Positions 18,710 through 27,478 of a stretch of 64,000 nt of DNA are shown here, piece after piece. The position numbers and the translations under genes were made by a program. Under the pieces are notes generated by a model. That model worked only from the letters and a program-made list of their open reading frames with translations. It had not been told where the DNA came from and did not search any database. This DNA is from Spirulina subsalsa FACHB-351. Lineage in GTDB: Bacteria > Cyanobacteriota > Cyanobacteriia > Cyanobacteriales > Spirulinaceae. Position 1 is the first letter of the stretch, and each line of letters opens with the position of its first letter. The stretch spans positions 17,113 through 81,112 of the forward strand of contig NZ_JAIHOM010000004.1 of assembly GCF_026130165.1 (NCBI RefSeq), read 5' to 3'.

Positions 18710-18894
18710 GGTAATAGGCGATCTTGACAAGTTAAGACCCAAAGTTAGAAAAATTCTTGGTATAGCTTTTTGTCGATTTTCTTCTTTCGCTTCTTCACTT
18801 AGCTCCCCTGTGAAATAGGTTCGCCTCGATTCTGGCTGAAGAGGATTAGTCAACAATCTCTTGAGGGATGCTTTCTGCCCTAAGTTTGTGTTAT

Positions 18895-19090
18895 AGTCAA
18901 TCAGTATTTTCGGTTCTGGTGGGGAGCAGCCATCAGACGTAAGGGGGAAAGTCCGGTGCAAATCCGGCGCTGTCCCGCAGCTGTGAGGAGAGCAAGCACT
19001 CTCTCAGTCAGAATGCCCGCCGAATAGTCTCCTCTGGAGATGCGCGAACTTGTTCTATTTCGTCTGCGAGGTACGGATGATAATGTCTAA
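18895..19090 (+). promoter_or_regulatory. Cobalamin (AdoCbl) riboswitch
   Basis: The conserved core is unmistakable on the plus strand: GGGAAAGTCCGGTGCAAATC, then CCGGCGCTGTCCCGCAGCTG, then GTCAGAATGCCCGCC. The last two contain the B12 box and its partner elements. It binds adenosylcobalamin and usually turns off downstream genes for B12 or cobalt uptake and synthesis. Here the downstream DNA holds a 43-codon ORF, a terminator-like hairpin at 19252-19285 and then a hypothetical gene and a desaturase. Borders are approximate. Confidence 0.92.
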
Positions 19091-19214
19091 AAGCTTTTCT
19101 GAATTTATCTTTAAAGGTCGATTTCACCAAAAGCAGGAAAAATCGACCAGCAAAATAGTTTTAGGGAGAGAACAAATCCCCTCAAAGCTTTCTCTGTTCC
19201 CTAATATCAACTAA
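19083..19214 (+). CDS. Possible 43-residue ORF directly after the riboswitch
   Basis: An ATG at 19083 opens a 43-codon frame (starting MSKSFSEFIFKGRF, ending SLFPNIN) with GAGG about 11 bases upstream, inside or just after the riboswitch. The region also folds (GGTCGATTT near 19115 with AAATCGACC near 19139). It could be a regulated small protein, a leader peptide or chance. I recognise no family. Confidence 0.25.
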   Translation: MSKSFSEFIFKGRFHQKQEKSTSKIVLGREQIPSKLSLFPNIN

Positions 19215-19251
19215 TCCTTTATAGAGCGTTACAGCTTACTGCTCTTTGCAC

Positions 19252-19285
19252 CGGAATGAATCGCAGAAATGCGCTCCGTTTTTGC
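19252..19285 (+). terminator. Terminator-like hairpin downstream of the cobalamin riboswitch
   Basis: CGCA (19262-19265), a GAAA tetraloop and TCCG/CGGA flanks (19252-19255 with 19275-19278) form a nested stem, followed by TTTTT and, after five bases, another run of T. A factor-independent terminator here would sit about 160 bases after the riboswitch and before the next gene. Confidence 0.5.
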
Positions 19286-19400
19286 TACTTTTTTTTGCCT
19301 TAAAACGTGACTATTATGAACTTTAGAAACCAGAATAAAATCCAGATTGTCTCCCCAAATTATCGGGTAAAGATAAACCAACTTCTATGGGGGGATAGTT

Positions 19401-19847
19401 ATGCACTCTAGTCATGATCTCTGGCAAAGAAACTCACCTTACTGGCAGGATGCTTTTGTTCAACAAAACCTCATTCTCTTAGCATATACCGCCCATTGTG
19501 GCTATCTATCTCAGGGGCGAGGTCTTCTAGTTTGCGAGATAACTGAGAAGATACCCAGAACAATAAATTGGCAACTTGAACAGGTGAAGTTTACTCAAAG
19601 GTTTATCGCTCAAAATGAGGCAGCGTGCCACTTTCAGCAAATCAATCTGGAGTGGGAGGCAATTCCTGACCTAATTCAGGCGATCGCAACCTATGACCCC
19701 ACCTACGAAATTATTGTTTCACTTCAAGGAAATGACACCGTTGAGGTTCATTGTTTACAATCCAAGACCCCCTTATGCACAATCCACGACCAAGTAAGAC
19801 GGCGTTGGTCAGAATTCCACCTCGAAAATCCTACTCTAGGAAATTGA
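19401..19847 (+). CDS. Hypothetical cyanobacterial protein downstream of the B12 riboswitch
   Basis: A 148-residue soluble protein that I do not recognise. It begins MHSSHDLWQRNSPYWQD and has a central stretch LLVCEITEKIPRT, then VSLQGNDTVEVHCLQSKTPL, a mixed alpha/beta composition without signal peptide, membrane helix or clear metal motif. It is followed after only 13 bases by the desaturase, so the two are probably one transcript. It is the first sizeable gene after the cobalamin riboswitch and may be under its control. No function can be inferred. Confidence 0.6.
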   Translation: MHSSHDLWQRNSPYWQDAFVQQNLILLAYTAHCGYLSQGRGLLVCEITEKIPRTINWQLEQVKFTQRFIAQNEAACHFQQINLEWEAIPDLIQAIATYDPTYEIIVSLQGNDTVEVHCLQSKTPLCTIHDQVRRRWSEFHLENPTLGN

Positions 19848-19860
19848 CTCAAAATCCATT

Positions 19861-21057
19861 ATGCTCAAAAATTACTTGCATCGTCTAGGAAAAATTCCCA
19901 CATCAGTACATCCCTTGGTAAAATCTGCATCTTCCCATCCCCAAAAAACATCAGATCAACTTAAAAAATCTGATTTTGTTTTAACTCCGTACATCAAAAG
20001 TAGCAACCTGCGCGCAACCTATCAAATTCTGAATACCGTTGTGCCGTATGTTCTTTTATGGATATTAGCCATAAAAGTCGCCTCGATTTCTTTCTGGCTT
20101 CTCCCGCCGATTATTACCCTGCTAATTCTCTTCTCCCTACGCTGTTTTTCCTTAATGCACGATTGCGGACACTATTCTTTGTTTCGCTCAAAACGGATGA
20201 ACCGAATTATGGGATTTCTGCTCGGTGTAATCAACGCCATGCCCCAATATGGTTGGTCAAGAGATCATGCTTACCATCACAAAACCAATGGCGACTGGGA
20301 GCGCTATCGGGGTGTTGCCGATTTCCTATCGACTGAGGAATTTTCCCAGCTTGATCCCTTCAATCAAAGATTTTATGAAGTCCTACGATATCCCTTAATG
20401 GCCATTCCGGGCGGCTTTTTTTACTTAGTTATTAAACCCAGACTCATTTTAATTCTGGGAGTTTATGATTTCGCCCATCATTTATTCACAGATTTGCAAA
20501 AAGGTTCAGAGTTTAACCTAGCACAAACAACATCCGCCCATTCGTCAAAACACTGGCAGTCAGCTACTGAGTTTTGGGATCTTTTGTTCAATAACATTTG
20601 TGTAATCAGTGGCTGGATTTTTCTCAGTCATGTATGGGGCTTTGGGCTGTTCTGGACGATTTACTCCATTACGCTTAGTTGTTCTGCGACTATTTTTATC
20701 TGGATCTTTTTTGTACAACATATTTTTGAGGGATCTTACGCCCATAAAACAGCAGGCTGGGATTATGTTTTGGGAGCCGTTAAGGGGAGCAGTTATTTAG
20801 AATTACCAGCCATCCTGAGATGGTTTACGGCAGATATTGGCTATCACAATATTCATCATCTCTCCTCCAGAATTCCCAATTACCATCTCGCCGCTTGTCA
20901 TGAAGAAAATCGTCATTTGCTCTCGGAAGTGAAGACACTGCACATCAGAGATTTACTCAACTGTTGCCAATTCCTGCTCTGGGATGCAGAGTCGAATCGC
21001 TTAGTGAGCATCGCTTCTTTTCGTGATACAGCACAGATGGAGACTGCTCTAAAATAG
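19861..21057 (+). CDS. Membrane fatty-acid desaturase (DesA-like)
   Basis: The 398-residue integral membrane protein has the three histidine boxes of di-iron acyl-lipid desaturases: H100-DCG-H104, H136-AY-HH (139-140) and H329-NI-HH (332-333). Hydrophobic segments lie before the first box, between boxes two and three and around 240-290. The enzyme would insert double bonds into membrane lipid acyl chains using ferredoxin and oxygen; spacing fits the omega-6/omega-3 type rather than the acyl-CoA type. Carotenoid-modifying relatives cannot be excluded. It starts 13 bases after the preceding hypothetical gene, suggesting joint transcription from the riboswitch region. Confidence 0.82.
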   Translation: MLKNYLHRLGKIPTSVHPLVKSASSHPQKTSDQLKKSDFVLTPYIKSSNLRATYQILNTVVPYVLLWILAIKVASISFWLLPPIITLLILFSLRCFSLMHDCGHYSLFRSKRMNRIMGFLLGVINAMPQYGWSRDHAYHHKTNGDWERYRGVADFLSTEEFSQLDPFNQRFYEVLRYPLMAIPGGFFYLVIKPRLILILGVYDFAHHLFTDLQKGSEFNLAQTTSAHSSKHWQSATEFWDLLFNNICVISGWIFLSHVWGFGLFWTIYSITLSCSATIFIWIFFVQHIFEGSYAHKTAGWDYVLGAVKGSSYLELPAILRWFTADIGYHNIHHLSSRIPNYHLAACHEENRHLLSEVKTLHIRDLLNCCQFLLWDAESNRLVSIASFRDTAQMETALK

Positions 21058-21112
21058 TGAACTTTCTCAAGCTTGCTCGTGACTTTTAAGGAATACCTTT
21101 GATCGTTCAACC

Positions 21113-22120
21113 ATGTCTAATCTTTTTGTAATCACCCCGGGCTTAATCCTGTTGGCAATCCTCCTAGGATTAGCACTTTACCTCCTCTTTCCTCGGAAAT
21201 ATCAATCCGCCGATTCTGTCGCCAACTCCTATGATGATTGGACCAATGACGGCATCCTCGAATTTTACTGGGGGGAACATATCCACCTCGGGCATTATGG
21301 CTCACCACCCCAACGGAAGGACTTCTTAAAAGCAAAGGAGGATTTTGTTCATGAAATGGTGCGTTGGGGAAGATTAAATAACCTTCCTGCTGGCACAACG
21401 GTTTTAGATGTGGGCTGTGGGATTGGGGGCAGTAGTCGCATTCTGGCGCGAGATTATGGTTTTGCGGTTACAGGTGTTACCATCAGCCCAGAGCAAGTCA
21501 AACGCGCTCAGGAACTCACACCCCCCGATCTTACTGCTCAGTTTCAGGTGGATGATGCCTTAGCGTTGTCTTTCCCCGATGGGAGCTTTGATGTGGTGTG
21601 GTCCATTGAAGCGGGTCCCCATATGCCGGATAAAGCCCAATATGCACGAGAGATGATGCGGGTGTTGAAACCGGGGGGGATTTTAGTGGTGGCGGACTGG
21701 AATCAACGAGATGACCGCCAAAAGCCTTTGAATTTCTGGGAAAAGCCTGTAATGCGGCAACTGTTAGATCAATGGGCCCATCCCGCCTTTGCCAGTATTG
21801 AAGGGTTTGCTGAACAACTTGCCGCTACTGGGTTGGTATCTGGGGAAGTTGCCACGGCTGACTGGACGGCGGAAACGTTACCCTCTTGGCTTGATTCCAT
21901 TTGGCAGGGGGTAGCACGTCCAGAGGGGCTAATTCGCTTTGGGGTGAGGGGATTCCTGAAGTCTTTGCGGGAAGTTCCCACCTTGTTGTTAATGCGGGTG
22001 GCGTTTGGAGCGGGTTTGTGCCGATTTGGGATGTTCCGGGCGGTTCGCGCTGCGACACCTGTTGGGGAGATGGCGGTATCGGGTCAAACCAGTGAACCGT
22101 TCACTGCCCAGACCAAATAA
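21113..22120 (+). CDS. MPBQ/MSBQ methyltransferase (tocopherol and plastoquinone synthesis)
   Basis: A 335-residue SAM-dependent methyltransferase. It opens with one hydrophobic anchor (LILLAILLGLALYLLFP), then the family hallmark SVANSYDDWTNDGILEFYWG and HIHLGHYG. The SAM motif is TTVLDVGCGIGGSSRIL near residue 100, followed by VWSIEAGPHMPDKAQY and LKPGGILVVADWNQRDDRQ. These passages match what I recall of the cyanobacterial enzyme (Synechocystis sll0418) that methylates 2-methyl-6-phytyl- or solanesyl-benzoquinone. It would act at the membrane. It lies 55 bases after the desaturase on the same strand, so co-transcription is possible. Confidence 0.87.
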   Translation: MSNLFVITPGLILLAILLGLALYLLFPRKYQSADSVANSYDDWTNDGILEFYWGEHIHLGHYGSPPQRKDFLKAKEDFVHEMVRWGRLNNLPAGTTVLDVGCGIGGSSRILARDYGFAVTGVTISPEQVKRAQELTPPDLTAQFQVDDALALSFPDGSFDVVWSIEAGPHMPDKAQYAREMMRVLKPGGILVVADWNQRDDRQKPLNFWEKPVMRQLLDQWAHPAFASIEGFAEQLAATGLVSGEVATADWTAETLPSWLDSIWQGVARPEGLIRFGVRGFLKSLREVPTLLLMRVAFGAGLCRFGMFRAVRAATPVGEMAVSGQTSEPFTAQTK

Positions 22121-22139
22121 TATCACTGTGAATATTCTG

Positions 22140-22168
22140 CCCCATCCTGCCTTTGGTGAGAATGGGGT
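22140..22168. repeat. Solo hairpin of a second IS-end type, copy 1
   Basis: GCCCCATCCTGCC, TTTGGTGAGAATGGGG: a GC-rich hairpin closely similar to the one at 58246-58275 (CCCCACCCTGCC, GTTGGTGAGGATAGGG). It lies just after the methyltransferase gene and could also act in transcription termination. Confidence 0.4.
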
Positions 22169-22364
22169 AGCTCACTCGGCTCCTAGAGAGTTTCGTGAAG
22201 TTCTCCCCCGCTAACCCTACGGGTATAACGGGCGACCCCTGCTGACTTTAGGTTGGGTCTGGTTGTAGACTGGCAAGTTTATCCTAATAATGCTATAGTA
22301 CTAGGAAACACTTTGTTCCAGGCAGGTTAGCGTCTGGCGCTGATGTAGCTGGCGGGATTGAAAT

Positions 22365-23141
22365 ATGTCTAGCACCCATACGGGTATTGAGTGGACTGAT
22401 AAAACTTGGAATCCGACAACTGGCTGTGACAAGGTTAGCCCGGGTTGTCTTCATTGTTATGCTGAAGCTATAACGCAGCGTTTTCACAAGAACTTTCCTA
22501 ACGGTTTTGCCTTAACATTGCATCCGGAGAGGTTACAACAACCATTGAGTTGGCGCACTCCCAGCCGAATTTTCGTTAACTCGATGAGTGATCTTTTCCA
22601 TGAGGATGTTCCCTTAGAATTCATCCGAGAAGTTTTCTCTGTTATTAATAAAACTCCTTGGCATATCTATCAAATTCTGACCAAGCGCCATCAACGTTTA
22701 GATGATTTATCTTCTCAGTTGGATTTTCCACAGAATGTCTGGTTAGGGGTATCAGTTGAAAATCAGAACTACGTTGAGCGTATTGAATATCTTCGCCGAG
22801 TTCCTGTATCTGTACGCTTTATATCGTGTGAACCACTTTTAGGAGAACTTCAACTAAATTTGACTGATATTCATTGGGTTATTGTAGGTGGTGAATCTGG
22901 TCACAAACATCGACCCATACAAATCCAATGGGTAGAGGATATTCGCGACCAGTGCCAAAATGCCGGGGTAGCATTTTTCTTTAAACAAGTTGGAGGAAGA
23001 ACACCAAAAGCTGGCGGTAGATTACTTGATAATAGAATCTGGGATGAAATGCCAGATATATGGAATCAGCATATTGACAAATGGGGAACTTCTCCAATTA
23101 AGGTAACTAAGGGGGGGAATCAGTTAGAGCTTATTGCTTAG
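22365..23141 (+). CDS. Three-Cys-motif protein (DUF5131, phage Gp37/Gp68 family)
   Basis: A 258-residue protein of the Gp37/Gp68 (DUF5131) family. It opens with GIEWTDKTWNPTTGC, giving C21-x6-C28-x2-C31 followed by YAE. This resembles the cluster-binding loop of radical-SAM-like proteins such as spore photoproduct lyase relatives. Other family landmarks are HPERLQQPLSWRTPSRIFVN, MSDLFHEDVP, WLGVSVENQ, VRFISCEPLLG and WVIVGGESGHKHRP. The activity is not established. Proteins of this family often occur with TcmP, and here the next gene on the opposite strand is exactly that partner, overlapping it by 11 bases at the 3' ends. Members are common in phages and mobile islands. Confidence 0.85.
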   Translation: MSSTHTGIEWTDKTWNPTTGCDKVSPGCLHCYAEAITQRFHKNFPNGFALTLHPERLQQPLSWRTPSRIFVNSMSDLFHEDVPLEFIREVFSVINKTPWHIYQILTKRHQRLDDLSSQLDFPQNVWLGVSVENQNYVERIEYLRRVPVSVRFISCEPLLGELQLNLTDIHWVIVGGESGHKHRPIQIQWVEDIRDQCQNAGVAFFFKQVGGRTPKAGGRLLDNRIWDEMPDIWNQHIDKWGTSPIKVTKGGNQLELIA

Positions 23142-24267
23142 GTGGAAATTCCACTTTGACCCCATCAGCAAATGTGATTTTTCCCTGGTATTTTCGCCGT
23201 TTATTGGCAGGTGGATCTGCCGTAATTTTTCCCTGAGCTTCAAGATTAATAAGGGCAGTTTTGTAGTTCTTTTTAATATACGGTTTCCCAACATGATGCT
23301 GTTCGTAAATCTCTTGCATTGTCATGGTTTTACCTGAAAACGTATCCAGCAACATCGCTTCGAGTGCATCAAGAGGACGAGTCAACTCGAACAATAACGG
23401 TTGTCGTAGAGTCGCCGGATTGTACTCAAAAGATGGCACACCCTGCGTCTGCTCAGAACTTTCTTTAGCCATTATGTCTTTCATGATTTCATAGCCTTTG
23501 ATATGCTTGCTTACAAAGATAAGATGATGGGTAGTGCGATTGCCGCTTTCATGTTTAAATCGGAAGGGAAGAACATACTGAGTCCCCATGTCTTTTAAGA
23601 CTTCACAAATTACTTCTACAATAGTTAACTCACGCTCTCGTGGACTCAGTGGTTCCAATTGTTGGCGGAGTTGATCTGCCCGTACTTCTCCAAATAGCGC
23701 ATTAATATGCTCTTGAACGGCATCATTGCTTAATCCCATATTGATCCGGTTATAGTTGAAGAAAAAAATACAATCACAACCCCAATCTTTGACCACTGAA
23801 TTAATCAGTTGAAGAGATAAACCTTTGTAGCCCCAAGGATCTACAAAAAATAAGGTGGGAACCAATCGGTGTTCTTGAAAGGTTTTAACTATATTATCTC
23901 CAACTTCATGATTCCATATTTTGGGAGGGTATTTTAAACGCTGTATGCCGGGAATCTCATTGATAGCTTCTTCAAGAGATTTGACATGGGTGGCATCGAC
24001 ATCGTTAAAAATTGATACTAACATATCCCGCAGATCTGGATCTGAGATAGCTGTTTCCAGCACTTTCACTGGGGTGGATTTTGAACCATCTTCATATCGT
24101 CCGGTCCCCGCAAAAAGATCAATATAAGCAATTTTTTTGGGTTTTTTAGAGGATTGTTTGACAGTAGGAATAATTACTTTTGCCCAAGCCCAGAAATATT
24201 TTTCAACAATTCTGGCTTTGATCAAGGACTGTTCTTTCTGTACCTCAAAAAATGAGTTTCTGGTCAT
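23131..24267 (-). CDS. tcmP: Three-Cys-motif partner protein TcmP
   Basis: Read from the ATG at 24265-24267 the protein has 378 residues. An upstream ATG at 24363 would add 32 hydrophobic residues not expected in this family, so I reject it. The family start FFEVQKEQSLIKARIVEKYF is followed by a methyltransferase-like motif AYIDLFAGTGRYED (about 47-60). Next come IFNDVD (87-92), a motif IV-like LFFVDPWGYKGL (139-150), and a C-terminal winged-helix-like part with FSGKTMTMQEIYEQHHVGKP. TcmP proteins were defined by their pairing with three-Cys-motif proteins, which is the arrangement here. The pair's function is unknown. By eye the gene is more AT-rich than its neighbours, and TnpB remnants lie upstream, both suggesting transfer. 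Confidence 0.83.
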   Translation of the reverse strand: MTRNSFFEVQKEQSLIKARIVEKYFWAWAKVIIPTVKQSSKKPKKIAYIDLFAGTGRYEDGSKSTPVKVLETAISDPDLRDMLVSIFNDVDATHVKSLEEAINEIPGIQRLKYPPKIWNHEVGDNIVKTFQEHRLVPTLFFVDPWGYKGLSLQLINSVVKDWGCDCIFFFNYNRINMGLSNDAVQEHINALFGEVRADQLRQQLEPLSPRERELTIVEVICEVLKDMGTQYVLPFRFKHESGNRTTHHLIFVSKHIKGYEIMKDIMAKESSEQTQGVPSFEYNPATLRQPLLFELTRPLDALEAMLLDTFSGKTMTMQEIYEQHHVGKPYIKKNYKTALINLEAQGKITADPPANKRRKYQGKITFADGVKVEFPPKQ

Positions 24268-24579
24268 ATATTGTGTGAATATTAACAGGATCTGGAATGG
24301 AATAATACCCAATATAGCGAACCTATCTGAGTCGTGCAAAAAAGGCTCGCCTGGAATCGACATAGGATAATAGCCCAGAGTTCACATCTCATTAGGACTA
24401 GCTATATATTATTTGATTTTTTGGGTTCATCAAAAAATGGGTCTAAAACTCCGTCCTTCCGGGACGGCCTTTTTTGATTCTCAAGATCAGTATTGAGTAT
24501 AGCGATGCCCCACCGACCGCAGCTAGAAATTGGTTAAACTAAGTTAGTATAATGCTACAGAACCACTTAACCCACAGTG
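24268..24579. other. Intergenic region upstream of tcmP, with a two-way hairpin
   Basis: The stretch contains the tcmP promoter region and a hairpin CCGTCC-TTCCG-GGACGG at 24451-24467. It is flanked by AAAAC on the left and CCTTTTTT on the right, so it could terminate transcription from either side. Nothing else was recognised. Confidence 0.4.
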
Positions 24580-24842
24580 ATGAAAGCACGCTATCAGTAT
24601 AAAATCTACCCCACCACTCAACAGCAGCAAGGACTTGCTCAACTGTTCGGCTGTGTGAGGGTGGCTTTTAAAGAAGATGAACCGAAAATCTGCTCGTTTT
24701 ACTAAAGCAGCATTTAAGCTGAAAGGCTCTAGACGGCGCGAGCGTTTGCGGGGGGCAGTGGCTTGTTTGTCTACCTGTCAGGAGGCTATGTAATGGTCAG
24801 ACTGGGAATGCCCACGCCGTGATAGCTGGGGAGGATGTCAAT
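24580..24842 (+). pseudogene. Internally deleted TnpB element remnant
   Basis: The ATG at 24580 opens the classic TnpB N-terminus (MKARYQYKIYPTTQQQQ, then LAQLFGCVRV), which stops after 41 codons. A second piece in another frame reads NRKSARFTKAAFKLKGSR, a TnpB internal region. The stretch ends at 24805-24842 with a right-end hairpin of the type GGGAATGCCC ... GCTGGGGAGG, ATGTCAA. Zinc-finger and catalytic regions are missing, so this is a dead IS200/IS605-type element with both boundaries partly preserved. Confidence 0.75.
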
Positions 24843-24874
24843 ATTGAAGGAGTGAATAGGAGAGAAACACCGTG

Positions 24875-25192
24875 ATGGAACTTTGGCGACTGTGGTGGCA
24901 AACTATTGTTTTATCGAGTCAACACAACCCCCCTCGCTTTATTGAGGCTTTAATGTTATCTTTAGCGATCGCCTTTTTGCTCGTTCTGCTCTTCACTTGG
25001 CGCACCAGTCACCAATGGCCATATCTTGTCTTGAGTCTAAGTTACGGCATTGGGGCCTCGGTATCTATCCTGATTCGCGAGGCCTATAGTGGCCCTTCTC
25101 GTCCCCGTTTCACCCCCGTCATGGGGGTGATTAGTGTTTCTTTACTCATACTTATTTGGGGCTTAATGTTAGTCGTCCAAGATGCTTTTTAA
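24875..25192 (+). CDS. Small membrane protein, hypothetical
   Basis: A 105-residue protein with three hydrophobic segments: IEALMLSLAIAFLLVLLFTW, YLVLSLSYGIGASVSILI and GVISVSLLILIWGLMLVV. GTG at 24872 and ATG at 24875 are adjacent possible starts; AGGAG at 24858-24862 fits either. It has no recognised domain. It lies 32 bases after a dead TnpB element and 49 bases before pta, so it may be transcribed with pta. Its membrane topology is visible but function is not. Confidence 0.6.
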   Translation: MELWRLWWQTIVLSSQHNPPRFIEALMLSLAIAFLLVLLFTWRTSHQWPYLVLSLSYGIGASVSILIREAYSGPSRPRFTPVMGVISVSLLILIWGLMLVVQDAF

Positions 25193-25241
25193 AGGGTTTT
25201 CTCCTCACCTCAAGCTCATCTTGAACTCTCTATGGTGAACC

Positions 25242-27332
25242 ATGACACACTCCCTATACATTAGTATTAATGAGTCGAAAAGTGGAAAGTCTCTCATTGC
25301 TTTAGGCATTATTGAACTAATTTTACGCAAAACGACAAAGGTCGGCTTTTTTCGCCCTATTATCGGCACTCATCGACCCGAAGAAGCGGATAAAGATATT
25401 AAGCTCATTTTACGGCATTTTCGCTTAAATCAAACCTATGAGGAGTCCTATGGGGTTTCTTTTCGGGAGATGGGAGATTTGGGGAGAAATGGGAATGTAG
25501 AAGGGGTTTTAGAAAAAATCATTAGTCGCTACAAAAATCTTGAGCAAAAATGTGATTTTATCCTCTGTGAAGGGTCAGATTATTTAGGACAAAGTACAGC
25601 GTTTGAGTTTAATATTAACCGCACTATTGCGAAGACATTAAATTGTCCCGTTTTAATTATAGGTAATGCTTATGAAAAGACTGTTGATGAGGCGATTAAT
25701 TCCGTTGATTTGTCCTTCCATGCTTACCAAGAAGAAGAATGTCAGGTGGTAGGAATTTTACTAAATAAGGCAAATCCCCGTGCTTTAAAAGAGTTACAAG
25801 AAAATTTAGAGTTAAAATATAATCCCCAAGAATATTTACTGGGAGTGATTCCCTTTAGTAATCGTCTCAATAGTCCTCGGGTGCGGGATATTGTGGCTCA
25901 ACTCAAAGCGGAGGTAATTTGGGGAGGGGATAAACTGGATAATGTGGTATCTGGCTATATTGTGGCGGCGATGCAGGTACAACACGCTATTACTCACTTT
26001 GTCGATGATGCGTTAATTATTACACCGGGGGATCGAGGAGATATTATTGTTGGGGCATTACAAGCCCATCAATCGGTTAATTATCCCCGCTTGGCTGGGA
26101 TTGTTTTATCTACAGGATTTAGGCCAGAATTGCCTATTATGCAGTTAATTGAGGGCTTATCAGATACCTTACCTATTCTCTTGGTGCAAGAGAATACTTA
26201 TGAAACAGCTACTCAACTCAATACGGCAGTTTATCCCTCTATTACGGCATCGGATCATGAAAAAATATCCCTGAGTTTACGGCAATTTAACCGTCATGTC
26301 AACTTAGCACAATTGGAGAAGCAAATTAGTACCCTCCGCAGTCAGGGAATCACGCCGAAAATGTTTATTTATAATCGGGTGGAACAGGCAAAAGCTCTCC
26401 ATAAACATATTGTTCTCCCGGAAGGCAATGAGCCGCGTATTTTAAAGGCGGCGGCACTGTTATTAAATCAGGATATTGTTGATTTAACGCTCTTGGGACA
26501 ACGGGAAGAAATTGCCCAAATTGTCAAGCAACAAGGGATTCGTTTAGATTTAGATCAAGTGCAGATCATTAATCCCATTGAGTCGGGGAAAGTGGCTGAA
26601 TATAGTCAGATTTTGTATGATCTTCGTAAACATAAAGGGATGACCTTAGAAGCGGCTCGGGATTTTGTGTTAGATGTGTCCTATTTCGGGACAATGATGG
26701 TTTATCAAGGGGAGGCGGATGGGATGGTATCTGGTGCTGTGCATACCACGCAACACACCATTCGTCCAGCGCTACAAATTATTAAAACAAAGCCGGATTG
26801 TGCTATTGTTTCTTCGGTGTTTTTAATGTGTTTAGCGGATCGGGTTTTAGTCTATGGTGATTGTGCGGTTAATCCCAATCCAAACGCGGAACAATTAGCG
26901 GAAATTGCTCTATCTTCGGCGAAAACGGCGGAGTCTTTTGGCATTGAACCTAAAGTGGCGTTATTGTCCTATTCTTCGGGAACATCTGGACGGGGGGAAG
27001 CGGTGGAAAAAGTCCGTCAGGCGGCAGAAATTGCTAAACAACGCCGTCCCGATTTAAAGTTAGAGGGGCCGATTCAATACGATGCGGCTGTAGATGCAGA
27101 GGTGGCGGCGCAAAAGTTGCCGAGTTCGGAAGTGGCGGGACAGGCGACGGTTTTGGTGTTCCCTGACCTGAATACGGGGAATAATACTTATAAGGCGGTA
27201 CAACGGGAAACAGGTGCGATCGCCATTGGTCCGATTCTCCAGGGTCTGAAAAAACCTGTGAATGACCTCAGTCGCGGCTGTACTGTACCGGATATTGTCA
27301 ATACTGTAGTGATTACGGCTATTCAAAGTTAA
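25242..27332 (+). CDS. pta: Phosphate acetyltransferase
   Basis: A 696-residue long-type enzyme that interconverts acetyl-phosphate and acetyl-CoA. The N-terminal part is BioD-like with a glycine loop (SINESKSGKSLIALGIIE), the middle carries a DRTGG-type domain, with GDRGDIIVGALQA near 263-275, and the C-terminal catalytic PTA_PTB domain spans about 375-696, with LPEGNEPRILKAAA, GMVSGAVHTTQHTIRPALQI and the final INRPL-like substrate lobe replaced by FPDLNTGNNTYKAVQRE. Length and domain order match complete bacterial Pta. Acetate kinase is not next to it. Together with the phosphoketolase at 53.4 kb it could turn acetyl-phosphate into acetyl-CoA. Confidence 0.92.
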   Translation: MTHSLYISINESKSGKSLIALGIIELILRKTTKVGFFRPIIGTHRPEEADKDIKLILRHFRLNQTYEESYGVSFREMGDLGRNGNVEGVLEKIISRYKNLEQKCDFILCEGSDYLGQSTAFEFNINRTIAKTLNCPVLIIGNAYEKTVDEAINSVDLSFHAYQEEECQVVGILLNKANPRALKELQENLELKYNPQEYLLGVIPFSNRLNSPRVRDIVAQLKAEVIWGGDKLDNVVSGYIVAAMQVQHAITHFVDDALIITPGDRGDIIVGALQAHQSVNYPRLAGIVLSTGFRPELPIMQLIEGLSDTLPILLVQENTYETATQLNTAVYPSITASDHEKISLSLRQFNRHVNLAQLEKQISTLRSQGITPKMFIYNRVEQAKALHKHIVLPEGNEPRILKAAALLLNQDIVDLTLLGQREEIAQIVKQQGIRLDLDQVQIINPIESGKVAEYSQILYDLRKHKGMTLEAARDFVLDVSYFGTMMVYQGEADGMVSGAVHTTQHTIRPALQIIKTKPDCAIVSSVFLMCLADRVLVYGDCAVNPNPNAEQLAEIALSSAKTAESFGIEPKVALLSYSSGTSGRGEAVEKVRQAAEIAKQRRPDLKLEGPIQYDAAVDAEVAAQKLPSSEVAGQATVLVFPDLNTGNNTYKAVQRETGAIAIGPILQGLKKPVNDLSRGCTVPDIVNTVVITAIQS

Positions 27333-27478
27333 GTTGTCACAGGATTTTCCGAGCATAGCTCGTTACAATATTGTTTGTGTGTAGAATGTCGGGTTAATGA
27401 CCTCCCTTGTGAGTGAGCAGATAGGATTATCAAACCTTGGGTATACTCTTGTTCTAACGAGGTAGAACAGTTTTACTT

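Noticed and set aside
24268..24363. N-terminal extension of TcmP
   Set aside because: It would add 32 hydrophobic residues ahead of the family start FFEVQ; the ATG at 24267 fits better.
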